Below are positions 45,426 to 54,348 of a stretch of DNA of 64,000 nt, piece after piece (within the stretch, counting starts at the first letter, position 1; every line of letters begins with the position of its first letter). The stretch is from Cytophagales bacterium. Lineage in GTDB: Bacteria > Bacteroidota > Bacteroidia > Cytophagales > Cyclobacteriaceae. The position numbers were made by a program, and so were the translations under genes. Below the pieces are notes generated by a model. It had not been told where the DNA came from. It worked only from the letters and a program-made list of their open reading frames with translations, and ran no database searches. The stretch lies in assembly GCA_033344775.1 (NCBI GenBank), contig JAWPMT010000002.1, forward strand, positions 372,001-436,000, read 5' to 3'.

Positions 45426-45540
45426 AACGTATGATCATTTGTGGGTAATCCCGGCTTCAACTGGACATTGATTCCAAAGCCTAGAACTCTTCATTAGTTG
45501 ATTACAGCATTTGTAATTGCATTAATAATCCAACAGACAT

Positions 45541-46275
45541 ATGAAAGTCAACAAAATAATTGTTTCCATTCTAGCACTGAACTTTCAGCTACTGGTGGTT
45601 GGGCAAGGAAATATTATGGTGATCTATGAAGAAACCGATAGAGTCTTTGATCTAAGGAATTACGAAAACTTAGAAAGTATGCCGCTCAGCTACGCATCTG
45701 TGGAAAGGATTAATAGAGAAAAAAGATCGGAAAAGACTATTTACTCCCTTCAATTTGATGGGGATAACTCTTTATTCAAATTTGAGTCAAAAGAAGTTCC
45801 ATGGCTGAAAAATTCCAGTAGTGAGTTTGTAAAGGATCATTACGAGCATGGGAATAATAAGAAAGGTTATCCCTCATACTTCAAGGACTTGAACAATCAC
45901 AGTTTAAGAATCTATGGTGGTTCTTTGCCAAAGCATTACGTGGTTGAAGATGACTTGAATGAAATAAATCAATGGGAACTCTTGCCAATGGATAGCGTGA
46001 TCAGTGGATTTTCATGCAAGGCAGCGAAGTACAAGAAAGCAAAGCATGTAATGGCATGGTATACAGTTGATATACCTATTGCAGATGGCCCGAAACATTA
46101 CAGTGGTTTACCTGGATTAATTGTCGCCATAAAACAGGAGGACGGTCGTCTTCTAATGATTAGCAGGATAGAGAAATCCCATTCTAACAATATACAAGAA
46201 GCACCAATAAATTCATCTAAGAAAATCAATTTCAAAAAGTGGAAGAATCAGTTTCTCCGATTACCTACCTATTGA
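45541..46275 (+). CDS. GLPGLI family protein
   Basis: 244 residues: signal peptide (about 1-20, ending VVGQG), then the family hallmark YSGLPGLIVAIK (about 198-209) preceded by AWYTVDIPIADGPKHYSG. The family is restricted to Bacteroidota; its function is unknown, probably periplasmic or surface. It ends ~40 bp before the next lipoprotein, likely one operon. Confidence 0.9.
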   Translation: MKVNKIIVSILALNFQLLVVGQGNIMVIYEETDRVFDLRNYENLESMPLSYASVERINREKRSEKTIYSLQFDGDNSLFKFESKEVPWLKNSSSEFVKDHYEHGNNKKGYPSYFKDLNNHSLRIYGGSLPKHYVVEDDLNEINQWELLPMDSVISGFSCKAAKYKKAKHVMAWYTVDIPIADGPKHYSGLPGLIVAIKQEDGRLLMISRIEKSHSNNIQEAPINSSKKINFKKWKNQFLRLPTY

Positions 46276-46315
46276 TTTCTGGCATTTTTTGTTTATCAAG
46301 CTCAAGAGCTTTCAA

Positions 46316-46759
46316 ATGAGTAAAAAATCAATTCTCTTTCTGATGATCATTATTTATTTCGGAGGATGCTGCACCTCCGAATTCGGTAGTTCCTTAAAAA
46401 GGAATAAGGAAAAGCCACACAATTTTATTAATTTGGAATTGAAAGCAGGAGATAACTCAAAAGACGTGGAATATACCCTATATGTTTATCTCACGCAGAA
46501 ATGGGATGAAATGGGTTTAGATCCTGATCAGCGCTTAGTATTCTTCGATAGCCTAAAAGGGAGCATTGAACGACGAGTCTTTGCAAGAAAAAAAGCCCTG
46601 TTTACTCTGCATGAAAACTTTAAGAACTACCCTCAAAGCATCACTCGAAGTAAGATTGACTCAGTAAATCAGGAATATGGGTTTTATGAAAATGAAGCGG
46701 TTTCTGTATTTATCCGACATAGAATCGATGAATTGTGTATTCAGCAACAGGTTGAGTGA
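46316..46759 (+). CDS. Hypothetical lipoprotein
   Basis: 147 residues from ATG 46316 (nine codons inside the longest frame), giving a lipoprotein-like start (MSKKSILFLMIIIYFGGCC). The rest is helical and charged. Probably co-transcribed with the GLPGLI gene. Confidence 0.65.
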   Translation: MSKKSILFLMIIIYFGGCCTSEFGSSLKRNKEKPHNFINLELKAGDNSKDVEYTLYVYLTQKWDEMGLDPDQRLVFFDSLKGSIERRVFARKKALFTLHENFKNYPQSITRSKIDSVNQEYGFYENEAVSVFIRHRIDELCIQQQVE

Positions 46760-47237
46760 TATTTCCGTAAATGATGAATATTTATGTACTATAAATCACT
46801 ACATATTCAGATATATCAATTATTTGAGTAATTAATATTTATATATAAACATAATTTTTCTATATTTGATTCGATTTTTAGAAGTAGGCAATTGTTTTCC
46901 GGCTTGCTGGGAAACTGGTTGGAGATGACTCTGTAAAAGCAGTTATTTCTCACCTCCATTACATCCTAAGAATTGAAGATGTATGCTCTCTCATAGCGGA
47001 GCATTACCGATGCTGGTTCTATGGCAAAGTCGGGACTTGTCCCGACTTTCTTTAATAATCAGAAAAAAAGGAATTTATACCAAATGAAGAGCCAATAAAA
47101 CGAGTCCTACTCACAGGTCAATCTGTGATCGAGGTATCTGGAGCATTTAAGAATTCTGCATAGCGCAGAAGTTAACTTTATTGGTTATGGATAGGTGGTC
47201 TTTTGGCCACCTATCTTTTTAAATCAACTGGAAGGCA
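46760..47237 (+). ncRNA. Gene-free region with two terminator hairpins; one or two candidate small RNAs
   Basis: No coding gene. A Bacteroidota-type -7 box TATATTTG is at 46861-46868. Hairpins TGCTC/GAGCA (near 46984-47004) and the strong AAAGTCGGGAC/GTCCCGACTTT (47027-47050, then CTTT) follow, outlining a possible ~180-nt RNA. A second hairpin GATAGGTGG/CCACCTATC (47190-47215, then TTTTT) closes another ~140-nt stretch right before the next gene. Confidence 0.35.
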
Positions 47238-47822
47238 ATGGACGAATTGAAACTCACAAGTAGCATCTTGAGTAATCAAATGATTACCCTGATCGATTAT
47301 ATCCGAAAAATGGAGACAACAATGGATGAGCGCTTATTTAGCTATACCACGATTGTTTCTCAATTCGTAGGTATATTGAATAATCTTCATGAGGATAGCC
47401 CTCGAAGTTTGAATGACATACTTACCGATTTAGTAAGTATGATTATGCCACTGGCTCACAGTTCTGAAATGCTTTATCAAGATGCTCAATACCTTGTGTC
47501 AGCTATAATGTTCAAGCATAAAGGCAGAGACACCATTTCAGCGAAAGCCTTTGATTTACTTCATAGTAATGCCTCTTTAATTAAGGATTTGGAAACGGAC
47601 AATAAAACATTGATACGAGGGGCATTGTACACAATCAAGGACGAAAACTTTGTGATTCTCGGACCTTTGGCCTTGGGTACGGATTATTGGATTTATGATC
47701 AAACTCAACTTGATCAACGTAAAGTCTTAGCTAGTGTACCAGCTCATCGTCTATCTGATTTACTTCCTCTGAACGCTGCCGATTTTAGACTTAAAGGATT
47801 TTTACAATCTGAATTCTGTTGA
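47238..47822 (+). CDS. Hypothetical helical protein
   Basis: 194 residues, helical and soluble, no known motif (MDELKLTSSILSNQMITLID start). It begins 17 bp after a terminator-like hairpin, so an attenuation-type control by the upstream leader is possible. Last plus-strand gene before the minus-strand replication block. Confidence 0.65.
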   Translation: MDELKLTSSILSNQMITLIDYIRKMETTMDERLFSYTTIVSQFVGILNNLHEDSPRSLNDILTDLVSMIMPLAHSSEMLYQDAQYLVSAIMFKHKGRDTISAKAFDLLHSNASLIKDLETDNKTLIRGALYTIKDENFVILGPLALGTDYWIYDQTQLDQRKVLASVPAHRLSDLLPLNAADFRLKGFLQSEFC

Positions 47823-47911
47823 TTGACAATTTAAATCCGATCATATTTATCAAAATTCTTCGATTTGGGATTTGTTGATGGCTTAGATAGGCCTATTGAT
47901 GTTCTGCTGCC

Positions 47912-48958
47912 CTAACAAAAACAGAATAGCTGCTCATCTTCCTCCAATTGGATACCAGCATCTCTTCTTATAGTCTGAAAAAGGATTTCTTCTGCCGAAT
48001 GTCCTTTGACTCTTCTCATGGTATCTCCAGCGGCATTTTCAAGAATTGCCTGTTGAAGAAATGGAAGTTCATATTCACGACTGGCCATTACTTTCTTGGC
48101 TTTCGTTTTCAGGTGACAATTGACACAGTTCCCCAGGTATTTCTTGTCCCTGATCTCTAATTGAAAAGCTTGTTTATCCCAAAAATCCTTCACATTCTCT
48201 TCCTCAAAACCCAGGTCATAAAGTGGCATTTTGACCTGTACCTTGGCAGTTTTGGAAGCAAGGTTTCCAAAGTATCTCTTGGGTTCATCCTTTCTGATTC
48301 CTAAATACTTGGTGTATTGCTCCAGTCCGTAATTACGTTTCAAGAAATCACTCATAGTGCTTACTTTCAATCGTCCTGTACAATAGCGATGAACGACATT
48401 GGGAACGGACCAGTCAAGTCGCTTGATATAGCGAATGGCATTATAGTACAAAATGACCTTCAGCATGGGTAATCCCTCCATATTGCAAGTGTCAGCTGTG
48501 ACCAGGTTGAATTGATGCAAACCAGCCTCCTGATCAAACAAAGCATGAAATTCCCTGACACATCGTCGATAATCAGCTTTTACCTCCTGTAAGTCCAGGT
48601 TAGAAAAGAGATCATTGTTTTGCTTATTGATTTTACAGGAAACTTCGGCTCGATCCCATCGAATGGGGTCCAGGACATCTTTATTGAACATGCCTTCAAA
48701 ACCATACTTTTCAAGGTTTTCGTAAGCGGGGGCATGTTTCAATACCTGTTTCTCAAAACTCACAGGTAATTCATATTCCAGGAATAATATCTCTGTTTTG
48801 AAATATTTCTGTTGATCTTTTCCAAACTGGATAGAAGCAGGATGTTCCCAACCTGTATTTTGAAATAGAGAAATCGCATCTTGATGGCCCAATTCATTTC
48901 GAACGACCCAATCTAACATTCCTGAGCTTTCACCGAAGCTGTTGGCAATAATGTGCAT
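47912..48958 (-). CDS. PAPS-reductase-like ATP-pyrophosphatase (phage type)
   Basis: 348 residues. N-terminal P-loop variant IANSFGESSGML replaces the common SGGKDS. Family phrases: NTGWEHP, VHRYCTGRLKV, YLGIRKDEPKRYF, and a metal-binding-like GNCVNCHLKTK (two Cys, His). Phages and mobile elements often carry such proteins; proposed roles include DNA sulfur or base modification and nucleotide chemistry. Last gene of the minus-strand information block. Confidence 0.75.
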   Translation of the reverse strand: MHIIANSFGESSGMLDWVVRNELGHQDAISLFQNTGWEHPASIQFGKDQQKYFKTEILFLEYELPVSFEKQVLKHAPAYENLEKYGFEGMFNKDVLDPIRWDRAEVSCKINKQNNDLFSNLDLQEVKADYRRCVREFHALFDQEAGLHQFNLVTADTCNMEGLPMLKVILYYNAIRYIKRLDWSVPNVVHRYCTGRLKVSTMSDFLKRNYGLEQYTKYLGIRKDEPKRYFGNLASKTAKVQVKMPLYDLGFEEENVKDFWDKQAFQLEIRDKKYLGNCVNCHLKTKAKKVMASREYELPFLQQAILENAAGDTMRRVKGHSAEEILFQTIRRDAGIQLEEDEQLFCFC

Positions 48959-49074
48959 TTTACTTTACTTGTTTTTTATCTAAAGTCTGATGTGGAGCGC
49001 ATCTTAATAATCACCAATAAAACCCACTAGAAGCAGTATTTTGTAATTTGTTTCATGGACTCCATGTGATTGAA

Positions 49075-50010
49075 TTAAAAAGGACTGGAGGTACTACTGT
49101 CGTGGAATCTCAGGTAATCAGAGATCAGCTTGATCACGGCATCATTTCTACTTTTATAGACGGGTTGTTCTTTATGATCCCTTTCGAGCAGCATCATTCG
49201 AATCAGGCCATTTTCTTCCTGATCAATGTACTTTTTGGCAGCCCTGATAAAAGCCTTTCTGCTACAGCCAACGATCTTTTGTTCCGGCATATTGACATAA
49301 ACAAAGAAGCTCTTTCGGGCCAGGTACTCTTGTTTTTCAATTTGCTGGTTCTCATAAGCAGTCACAGCCAGGTCATATTGTTCATCAACAATGTGTTGTG
49401 CAATTCTGACCAAACGATATTTAGGAATTCGTTCCTTGTATCGCTTCACATCATCCACCTGATGATGCAGTCTTAACCAGGTACATGTTTGCCACTCAGT
49501 TGTGGTGATCTTAGCTACGGACTGATGTCCCAGGATCACATCTACTCCCTTGTGTCTTACTGTGACCATGGCACCGATCATGGACTGGCTTTTGGCTCCC
49601 ACCATGTAGTTGTCTATGTCATCCAATACGATCAGACCATTTTTGAAGTAGCGCATGATCTTGTCAACTACTTCACGTTTCTGATCATCATCCATGGGAG
49701 AACCGTCCTTGTTGTAGGGTCTTATCCTGCGAGGACTCACTTTGGTCAAAGCCTTGATATGATCGGGGCTCACTGTTTTCCAATCAGGAAAATCATCGTC
49801 ATTGGTATCAAAAGCCAGGATCTTCCTACCCACCTTACCCGTTTGGGGGTTATCGGTCATGTACTGTTTGAATTCCTGATGATTGCGATAGGATTTACCC
49901 ACACCCATCATCCCACAGATGAGCATGATCATGGGCTGTCTTTCCAAATCCTCTTTGGAGTACTCAATGGGTTTTCTTCCTCTGGAGGCATTCTTTTTTG
50001 TTGTGGCCAT
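49075..50010 (-). CDS. P-loop ATPase, candidate A32/FtsK-HerA-like genome-packaging ATPase
   Basis: 311 residues. Walker A GMMGVGKS (~residue 35), Walker B GLIVLDDID (~125), then VRHKGVDVILGHQS (~155), which matches the 'RH..x-D-x-x-x-x-Q' box of packaging ATPases of PRD1/poxvirus-lineage viruses and also resembles Zot-type ATPases. No membrane segment, unlike most Zot proteins. It is the only ATPase in the element that could pump DNA. Directly follows an acidic coiled-coil gene. Confidence 0.65.
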   Translation of the reverse strand: MATTKKNASRGRKPIEYSKEDLERQPMIMLICGMMGVGKSYRNHQEFKQYMTDNPQTGKVGRKILAFDTNDDDFPDWKTVSPDHIKALTKVSPRRIRPYNKDGSPMDDDQKREVVDKIMRYFKNGLIVLDDIDNYMVGAKSQSMIGAMVTVRHKGVDVILGHQSVAKITTTEWQTCTWLRLHHQVDDVKRYKERIPKYRLVRIAQHIVDEQYDLAVTAYENQQIEKQEYLARKSFFVYVNMPEQKIVGCSRKAFIRAAKKYIDQEENGLIRMMLLERDHKEQPVYKSRNDAVIKLISDYLRFHDSSTSSPF

Positions 50011-50928
50011 CTACTTCTTATCCCCTTTATCTTGTTGTTCTACTTCGGTTGTTGCCACTTCCATCACGGCTTCAGGAGCAATGACCGGTGAGGGTTCATG
50101 TACCTCTTCGTATTCAAGTTCACCTTCTTCAGTGTCCTCGTCATGTTCTTGCTCCAGGTAGATATCATCTTCTGATAGCTCATCATCCTCCTGCTCATGA
50201 TCTTCTTCAGATAAACCTTCAGCAACCATACTTTTTTCTTCACGGATGATATTCAAGATACGATCTACCAAAATTTCATTTTCAGCCCGCACCTCCATGA
50301 CTATCTGCGCTTTTTTGACAAGAATGGAAATCAAAGCTCCCATGAGCTGTTGTTCAGGAGTAAGCTTCGCTGCCTTCTTTTTCAACACTTCTACCAGTAG
50401 TGGTTTTAATAGCGCCTTGTCCTCCTTTTCAAGCCGGAGCCTTTTGACATTTTTGGCATTATGTTCATCGATGACCTGGACGATTTCTTCAAAGTCATAG
50501 AAGTCATTATGCTTTTTGACCTTGACAAAAAAGCCACCTCCAATCTCCAGAAAATTATCAGCCATTCCCAGGAAGGTATCAGCGGCTTGTTTGGCATGAG
50601 CCGTAGGTAACTCAAAGACTTCCTTCTCCAGACCAACATCACTCATTGCTTCTTCGGAATCGTAAGATTCCGGATTATCATAATCATCATCGATTTGCTG
50701 TTCGGGAGCATCAGGCAAATCTTCCTGCTCCGAAGCTGGGCTTTCCTTTTCCTGATCTTCGGAATTCGAATCTGACTGTAGCGTCCCGGGCTGTGGCGCC
50801 CCCGCAATATCTTTTTCGATCACCGGTGCATTCAGAGGTGAGGTATTCTCACCTGCGATTTGTTCGAATTCAACGGCAGAATCATCACTGATGACTGCTG
50901 TTATTTCTTTGGATGAATTATTAGTCAT
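50011..50928 (-). CDS. Acidic protein with helical core
   Basis: 305 residues: strongly acidic, disordered ends (1-95 and 235-305) around a helical core (about 105-230: KKHNDFYDFEEIVQVIDEHN, VLKKKAAKLTPEQQLMGALI). It could be a scaffolding or DNA-mimic protein. Abuts the ATPase gene with no gap, so the pair may act together. Confidence 0.65.
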   Translation of the reverse strand: MTNNSSKEITAVISDDSAVEFEQIAGENTSPLNAPVIEKDIAGAPQPGTLQSDSNSEDQEKESPASEQEDLPDAPEQQIDDDYDNPESYDSEEAMSDVGLEKEVFELPTAHAKQAADTFLGMADNFLEIGGGFFVKVKKHNDFYDFEEIVQVIDEHNAKNVKRLRLEKEDKALLKPLLVEVLKKKAAKLTPEQQLMGALISILVKKAQIVMEVRAENEILVDRILNIIREEKSMVAEGLSEEDHEQEDDELSEDDIYLEQEHDEDTEEGELEYEEVHEPSPVIAPEAVMEVATTEVEQQDKGDKK

Positions 50929-51384
50929 TTATTCTTTGGTAAGTTTTGAAGTTATTTTAATGATGCTCTTTTCCAGTATCGCATACTTATCGACGAAAGA
51001 CTGGTAGTAGTATGGGACGCTGAGACGCTCTTCGCACTTGTTGCAGTTGTACAATACATTGCGTTTGGTCAATCCAAAATCCTCGGCGATTTTGGAATAG
51101 CTAACCCCTGTATACTTTTTGATCAAGTGGTAGCAGGCCATTCTTGCTTCGCGGTATTCCTGAATAGCTGAAGTGAAGAACATCTTCTCTTTTAATTCAA
51201 AAACATCGATGGCTCTGGTAATCAGGTACTGACTGATCATCTGGAGTCGTTGAGTTTGCTCTACAGGAATACTGGTCTCATCGATGAAAGTAGACAATAG
51301 AAATATGGTATTATGCAAACCAATTTTGCCGATCACTACATCAATTTGTCGCTGTAAACTTTCATAGTTGTCCTGGTCCGTCAT
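50929..51384 (-). CDS. DnaA domain-IV-like HTH protein, candidate replication initiator
   Basis: 151 residues. The segment REARMACYHLIKKYTGVSYS plus KIAEDFGLTKRNVLYNCNKC (about 78-117) matches the DnaA C-terminal DNA-binding fold pattern (helix, 'sy.kIa..fg.t...v'). There is no AAA+ domain. Three TTGTAAA iterons 22 bp apart lie 15-67 bp upstream of its start, suggesting self-regulation or an origin. Confidence 0.65.
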   Translation of the reverse strand: MTDQDNYESLQRQIDVVIGKIGLHNTIFLLSTFIDETSIPVEQTQRLQMISQYLITRAIDVFELKEKMFFTSAIQEYREARMACYHLIKKYTGVSYSKIAEDFGLTKRNVLYNCNKCEERLSVPYYYQSFVDKYAILEKSIIKITSKLTKE

Positions 51385-51399
51385 TCGCTTGATAATTAG

Positions 51400-51451
51400 T
51401 TGTAAACTGAAAAGAAACTAATTGTAAAGTAGATTTAAATCAATTGTAAAC
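51400..51451. repeat. Three iteron-like direct repeats with 22-bp period
   Basis: TTGTAAA begins at 51400, 51422 and 51444, exactly two DNA turns apart, each preceded by an AT-rich TTAG/CTAA/TCAA context. They sit between the DnaA-like gene and its upstream neighbour, in an AT-rich gap. Confidence 0.65.
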
Positions 51452-51498
51452 AATTGGTATTCAACTACTTACTATTTGGTGAATATAAAATTTTTTCA

Positions 51499-52029
51499 CT
51501 ACTCTGTCTCTATTTCTGCCAACCTAAAATGGATATGAAACACCGATTGTCGGAGTAGTACATACTTGCCAATGGGTATTTCCCATGCTGAAAAATCTAT
51601 GTCCAGCCCTTTTGATCTAAGGAAGGTCCGGGACAGATCATCGGTATTGCCACTTTTAAAAAGTTTATCCAGGATCTTTTCCAATTCATTGATTTGCTGA
51701 GCAGCCGCTTGTTGATCCTGCTCATCCTCGTTTGGCTGTTTTATGGTTTGCTTTTCAGTTTGCTTTTTTCTGGTGGCGGAAGCCCTGGGCTTTTCCTTCA
51801 CTTTATTGTTACTCAATTGATCCTCAAACTCATTAAGCAGGTCTTCATAGATTTCGTCTTCCAGGTCTTGAAGCATCCCCTCCAGGGCTTGCTTGTCCTC
51901 ATCGATGGTATCATCGAGTTGGTCCGCTAATTCTTCATATATCCCAATCTTGTCCTGAATGGGTTTAGGCAGATCATCTATCTTGATTTGATTGGCCTCT
52001 AGAAATTCGTTAAATGTTGTTTTTTTCAT
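51499..52029 (-). CDS. Helical acidic protein
   Basis: 176 residues, highly charged, mostly coiled-coil (about 25-75 and 95-145), with a compact C-terminal stretch ending in FHIRLAEIETE. No family. It belongs to the run of helical accessory proteins between the helicase group and the initiator. Confidence 0.65.
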   Translation of the reverse strand: MKKTTFNEFLEANQIKIDDLPKPIQDKIGIYEELADQLDDTIDEDKQALEGMLQDLEDEIYEDLLNEFEDQLSNNKVKEKPRASATRKKQTEKQTIKQPNEDEQDQQAAAQQINELEKILDKLFKSGNTDDLSRTFLRSKGLDIDFSAWEIPIGKYVLLRQSVFHIHFRLAEIETE

Positions 52030-52068
52030 TGCTTTTGATTGTTTAGTTATCGATCCTTTTTAGTTGCA

Positions 52069-53625
52069 TTAGTCTGTTGTCAGTTCATCAATAATGTACT
52101 TGGGTAGGTAGGTCTTTAGTTGACGGTCATCAAGGTTTGCCTTCAAATAGTTAAGTGCCTTTTGCTTATCGGTTTTATACAGCGAAATGGCTTCCTTGAT
52201 GGCTTTGAGGATGTTATCAGCAGCCCCTTGGACAGCTTCATCTAAAAGCCCTTTATTGTGCTTTCTTTCCTGGGCCATGATCTTCTCGGCATCTGGTAGA
52301 TCCTTACTCCATTGCTTGAGGAATTCTTTATCCTCTTGTTCCTCAATCTTGTCTTCAATGAGGTCAAACTCCTTGTCAACCGCCTTTTCAATTTGTTCAA
52401 CATTGGTCATGCCCCAATTCTTCATAAAAGCCTTGATGGTGCTCTTGACAATCTTGCGGTTTTCAGCGATTACCAAAGGATCACTTGATAGTGCTTCGGG
52501 AGTCAGCCGGATAATTGACAACACTTTTTTCTTAAGTAGCGTCCTTCTAGTCGGCTTGGGCTTGTCCGGTGCTGACTCTCGCTTGTTTTTGTTGAATTCC
52601 CGAATGACCTGACGGCAAGCTTCGATGTTTTGCTCATAAACTGCCATCTTCTGTAAAACGCCCTGAGACTTCTTTCTTCGCTCTGTCTGTTGTTGCTCGA
52701 TGGCCTCTAATTCATCCTTGATCTTTTTGATGGATCGAGCAACTTCTTTCTCGTCACCGGCCTGCTCTAGTTCAATGTTTTCTTGATCAAAATTGCTGAT
52801 GGCTTGTTTCACCCCTTCTGTAAAAGCCTTATCATCCAATTGATCCAAAGCTTCTTCCAATTCAAACCGTAACATGGAAATGGCTTCTTTATCCTTGCCT
52901 TCCAGTTTTGATTGAATGGCTTTGAGTACGGTAATCGTATCAGCGGTGATCGGTCGCAGGGTGATTGGCTCTTTGGAGGGATTGGCTTTCTTATTGGCTT
53001 TTTTATCGGGCGCTTTCCCTGATTGGGCCTTTAATTCCTGCTGAAGTTGATCAAGGATTTTAATCGCCTTGTCACGAAAGACTAAATCGATTTCATCAAC
53101 ATCACCAAGTCTGATCCGTTGGTTCTGCTCTAAGCCTCCAGCATGCGCATAGGTCGGCTCTACTGCCTTTGCTACCAGTGATGGAATCTTTTGATCCTGA
53201 TCGGTATCCAGGATGTCCTTCAAAGCATCGAGGATATTTTCGAAAAATGATTCCAAATCACCATTCCCTTCCTCTTCATAGTCAGAGGTTAGGTCCAAAA
53301 GCCGATTGTAATGACTCTTTAGAATTTTATGTTCATTACTCCCGGACTTATTTCCTTTCATTTGAGGTTTTGGCCGCTTGGGGTTTTCCGGTTTTCCTTG
53401 ATCACCTTTAGTCTTGGTGAGGTCAGAAGTAGCGGCCTCACCGGCCACACTTTGAACCATTTCGAAATAGGCATCGATGTTGGCTTGTGCTTCCTTTTCA
53501 AAAAAAGCTTTGTCAGACTCATTTTCGTAATCTTCAATGAGTTGCGTTATCCCTTCTACCAACCCTTTGTAGGTATCAGGGATCTGATCGAGTTTGAGAT
53601 TTTTTAAATCTTGAATAGTTGCCAT
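52069..53625 (-). CDS. Large coiled-coil protein
   Basis: 518 residues, almost entirely helical and charged, with coiled-coil blocks (e.g. 280-345, 395-445). An Arg/Lys/Pro-rich patch (RESAPDKPKPTRRTLLKKKV) lies near 350-370. N- and C-terminal parts share a QLIEDYE/IKEAISLYKTD-like helical style. No enzyme motif; scaffold or single-strand-handling accessory roles are possible. It shares one base with the upstream gene. Confidence 0.7.
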   Translation of the reverse strand: MATIQDLKNLKLDQIPDTYKGLVEGITQLIEDYENESDKAFFEKEAQANIDAYFEMVQSVAGEAATSDLTKTKGDQGKPENPKRPKPQMKGNKSGSNEHKILKSHYNRLLDLTSDYEEEGNGDLESFFENILDALKDILDTDQDQKIPSLVAKAVEPTYAHAGGLEQNQRIRLGDVDEIDLVFRDKAIKILDQLQQELKAQSGKAPDKKANKKANPSKEPITLRPITADTITVLKAIQSKLEGKDKEAISMLRFELEEALDQLDDKAFTEGVKQAISNFDQENIELEQAGDEKEVARSIKKIKDELEAIEQQQTERRKKSQGVLQKMAVYEQNIEACRQVIREFNKNKRESAPDKPKPTRRTLLKKKVLSIIRLTPEALSSDPLVIAENRKIVKSTIKAFMKNWGMTNVEQIEKAVDKEFDLIEDKIEEQEDKEFLKQWSKDLPDAEKIMAQERKHNKGLLDEAVQGAADNILKAIKEAISLYKTDKQKALNYLKANLDDRQLKTYLPKYIIDELTTD

Positions 53626-53957
53626 TAAGCTGCGATTTGTAGTTGTAGTTTCATGATTTGAATAGCCCGCGCGCGTTCACGTTCTCTGATTCGGATGCGC
53701 TCCTGATCATCCACTTGATCATCTTCCTGGGCATTGGATGTAATTGTGAGGCCATTGACTTTCATCAACTCCGCAAGGAGCTCATCAGCTTCTTTCGCTT
53801 TTTCGTTATCAGAAGTGAAGTTTTTGGACTCGTTTTTAATGATGGTCCAGGCTTTACTCGGGTCCAGTTCTTCTCCTGTTACCTCCTTGATTTTTGCCTG
53901 ATTCTTTACTTTGATTTTCTTCAGCTCCTTCGGGCTTACTTTGCTTGTTTTGTACAT
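53625..53957 (-). CDS. Small charged helical protein
   Basis: 110 residues, Lys/Glu-rich, ending in an Arg-rich helix (ERIRIRERERARAIQIMKLQ). Coupled to the 518-residue gene by a shared base. No family. Confidence 0.6.
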   Translation of the reverse strand: MYKTSKVSPKELKKIKVKNQAKIKEVTGEELDPSKAWTIIKNESKNFTSDNEKAKEADELLAELMKVNGLTITSNAQEDDQVDDQERIRIRERERARAIQIMKLQLQIAA

Positions 53958-54015
53958 GTTGTGATCTACTTATCTTAAGATTACTGCCTTCTCGTTTTTA
54001 TTTTTTGGAATCGGT

Positions 54016-54348
54016 TTATTTGATACCTCTTTGCCTGTGGTCACTGGCGAACTGTTGCTCGTAGAGCTTTTCAAGACTCCAGAAGAATTCATTGGCATCT
54101 TCCTGGTCTGTATAGTTGACCGAGCAGTTTTGGGGAGTGCCATTGGTGTTGAAGCACTCATAGAAATAGCATTGAATCGGATTGTCGATGTTCTCGATGT
54201 TGATGGTCGTCCACCGTAAAAGCAAGGTGTTTGACCTTAAGGGTGAAACCATGATCGTAAAGTCCCTGCATTCCTCTTTCCATTGCCGATTGATTTCAAT
54301 GGCCTTATCCATCATTCTATTAATCACTCGCTGACTAACTTTTCGCAT
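54016..54348 (-). CDS. Small hypothetical protein
   Basis: 110 residues, alpha/beta, one tryptophan-rich strand (SNTLLLRWTTINIENI) and three cysteines. Overlaps the CobT-like gene by 14 bases, so it is probably translated with it. A 64-codon frame in another register at 53970-54161 is a shadow. Confidence 0.6.
   Translation of the reverse strand: MRKVSQRVINRMMDKAIEINRQWKEECRDFTIMVSPLRSNTLLLRWTTINIENIDNPIQCYFYECFNTNGTPQNCSVNYTDQEDANEFFWSLEKLYEQQFASDHRQRGIK

Noticed and set aside
49075-50010. Inovirus Zot protein
   Set aside because: Not fully excluded, but there is no membrane segment, no inovirus coat gene, and the element is far larger than an inovirus.
49489-50091. 200-codon plus-strand His-rich frame
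   Set aside because: Antisense to the P-loop ATPase, whose motifs are clear; composition is typical of an antisense shadow.
53970-54161. 64-codon minus-strand frame
   Set aside because: Overlaps the better-placed 110-residue gene in another register and is Ser/Thr/Lys-biased without structure.
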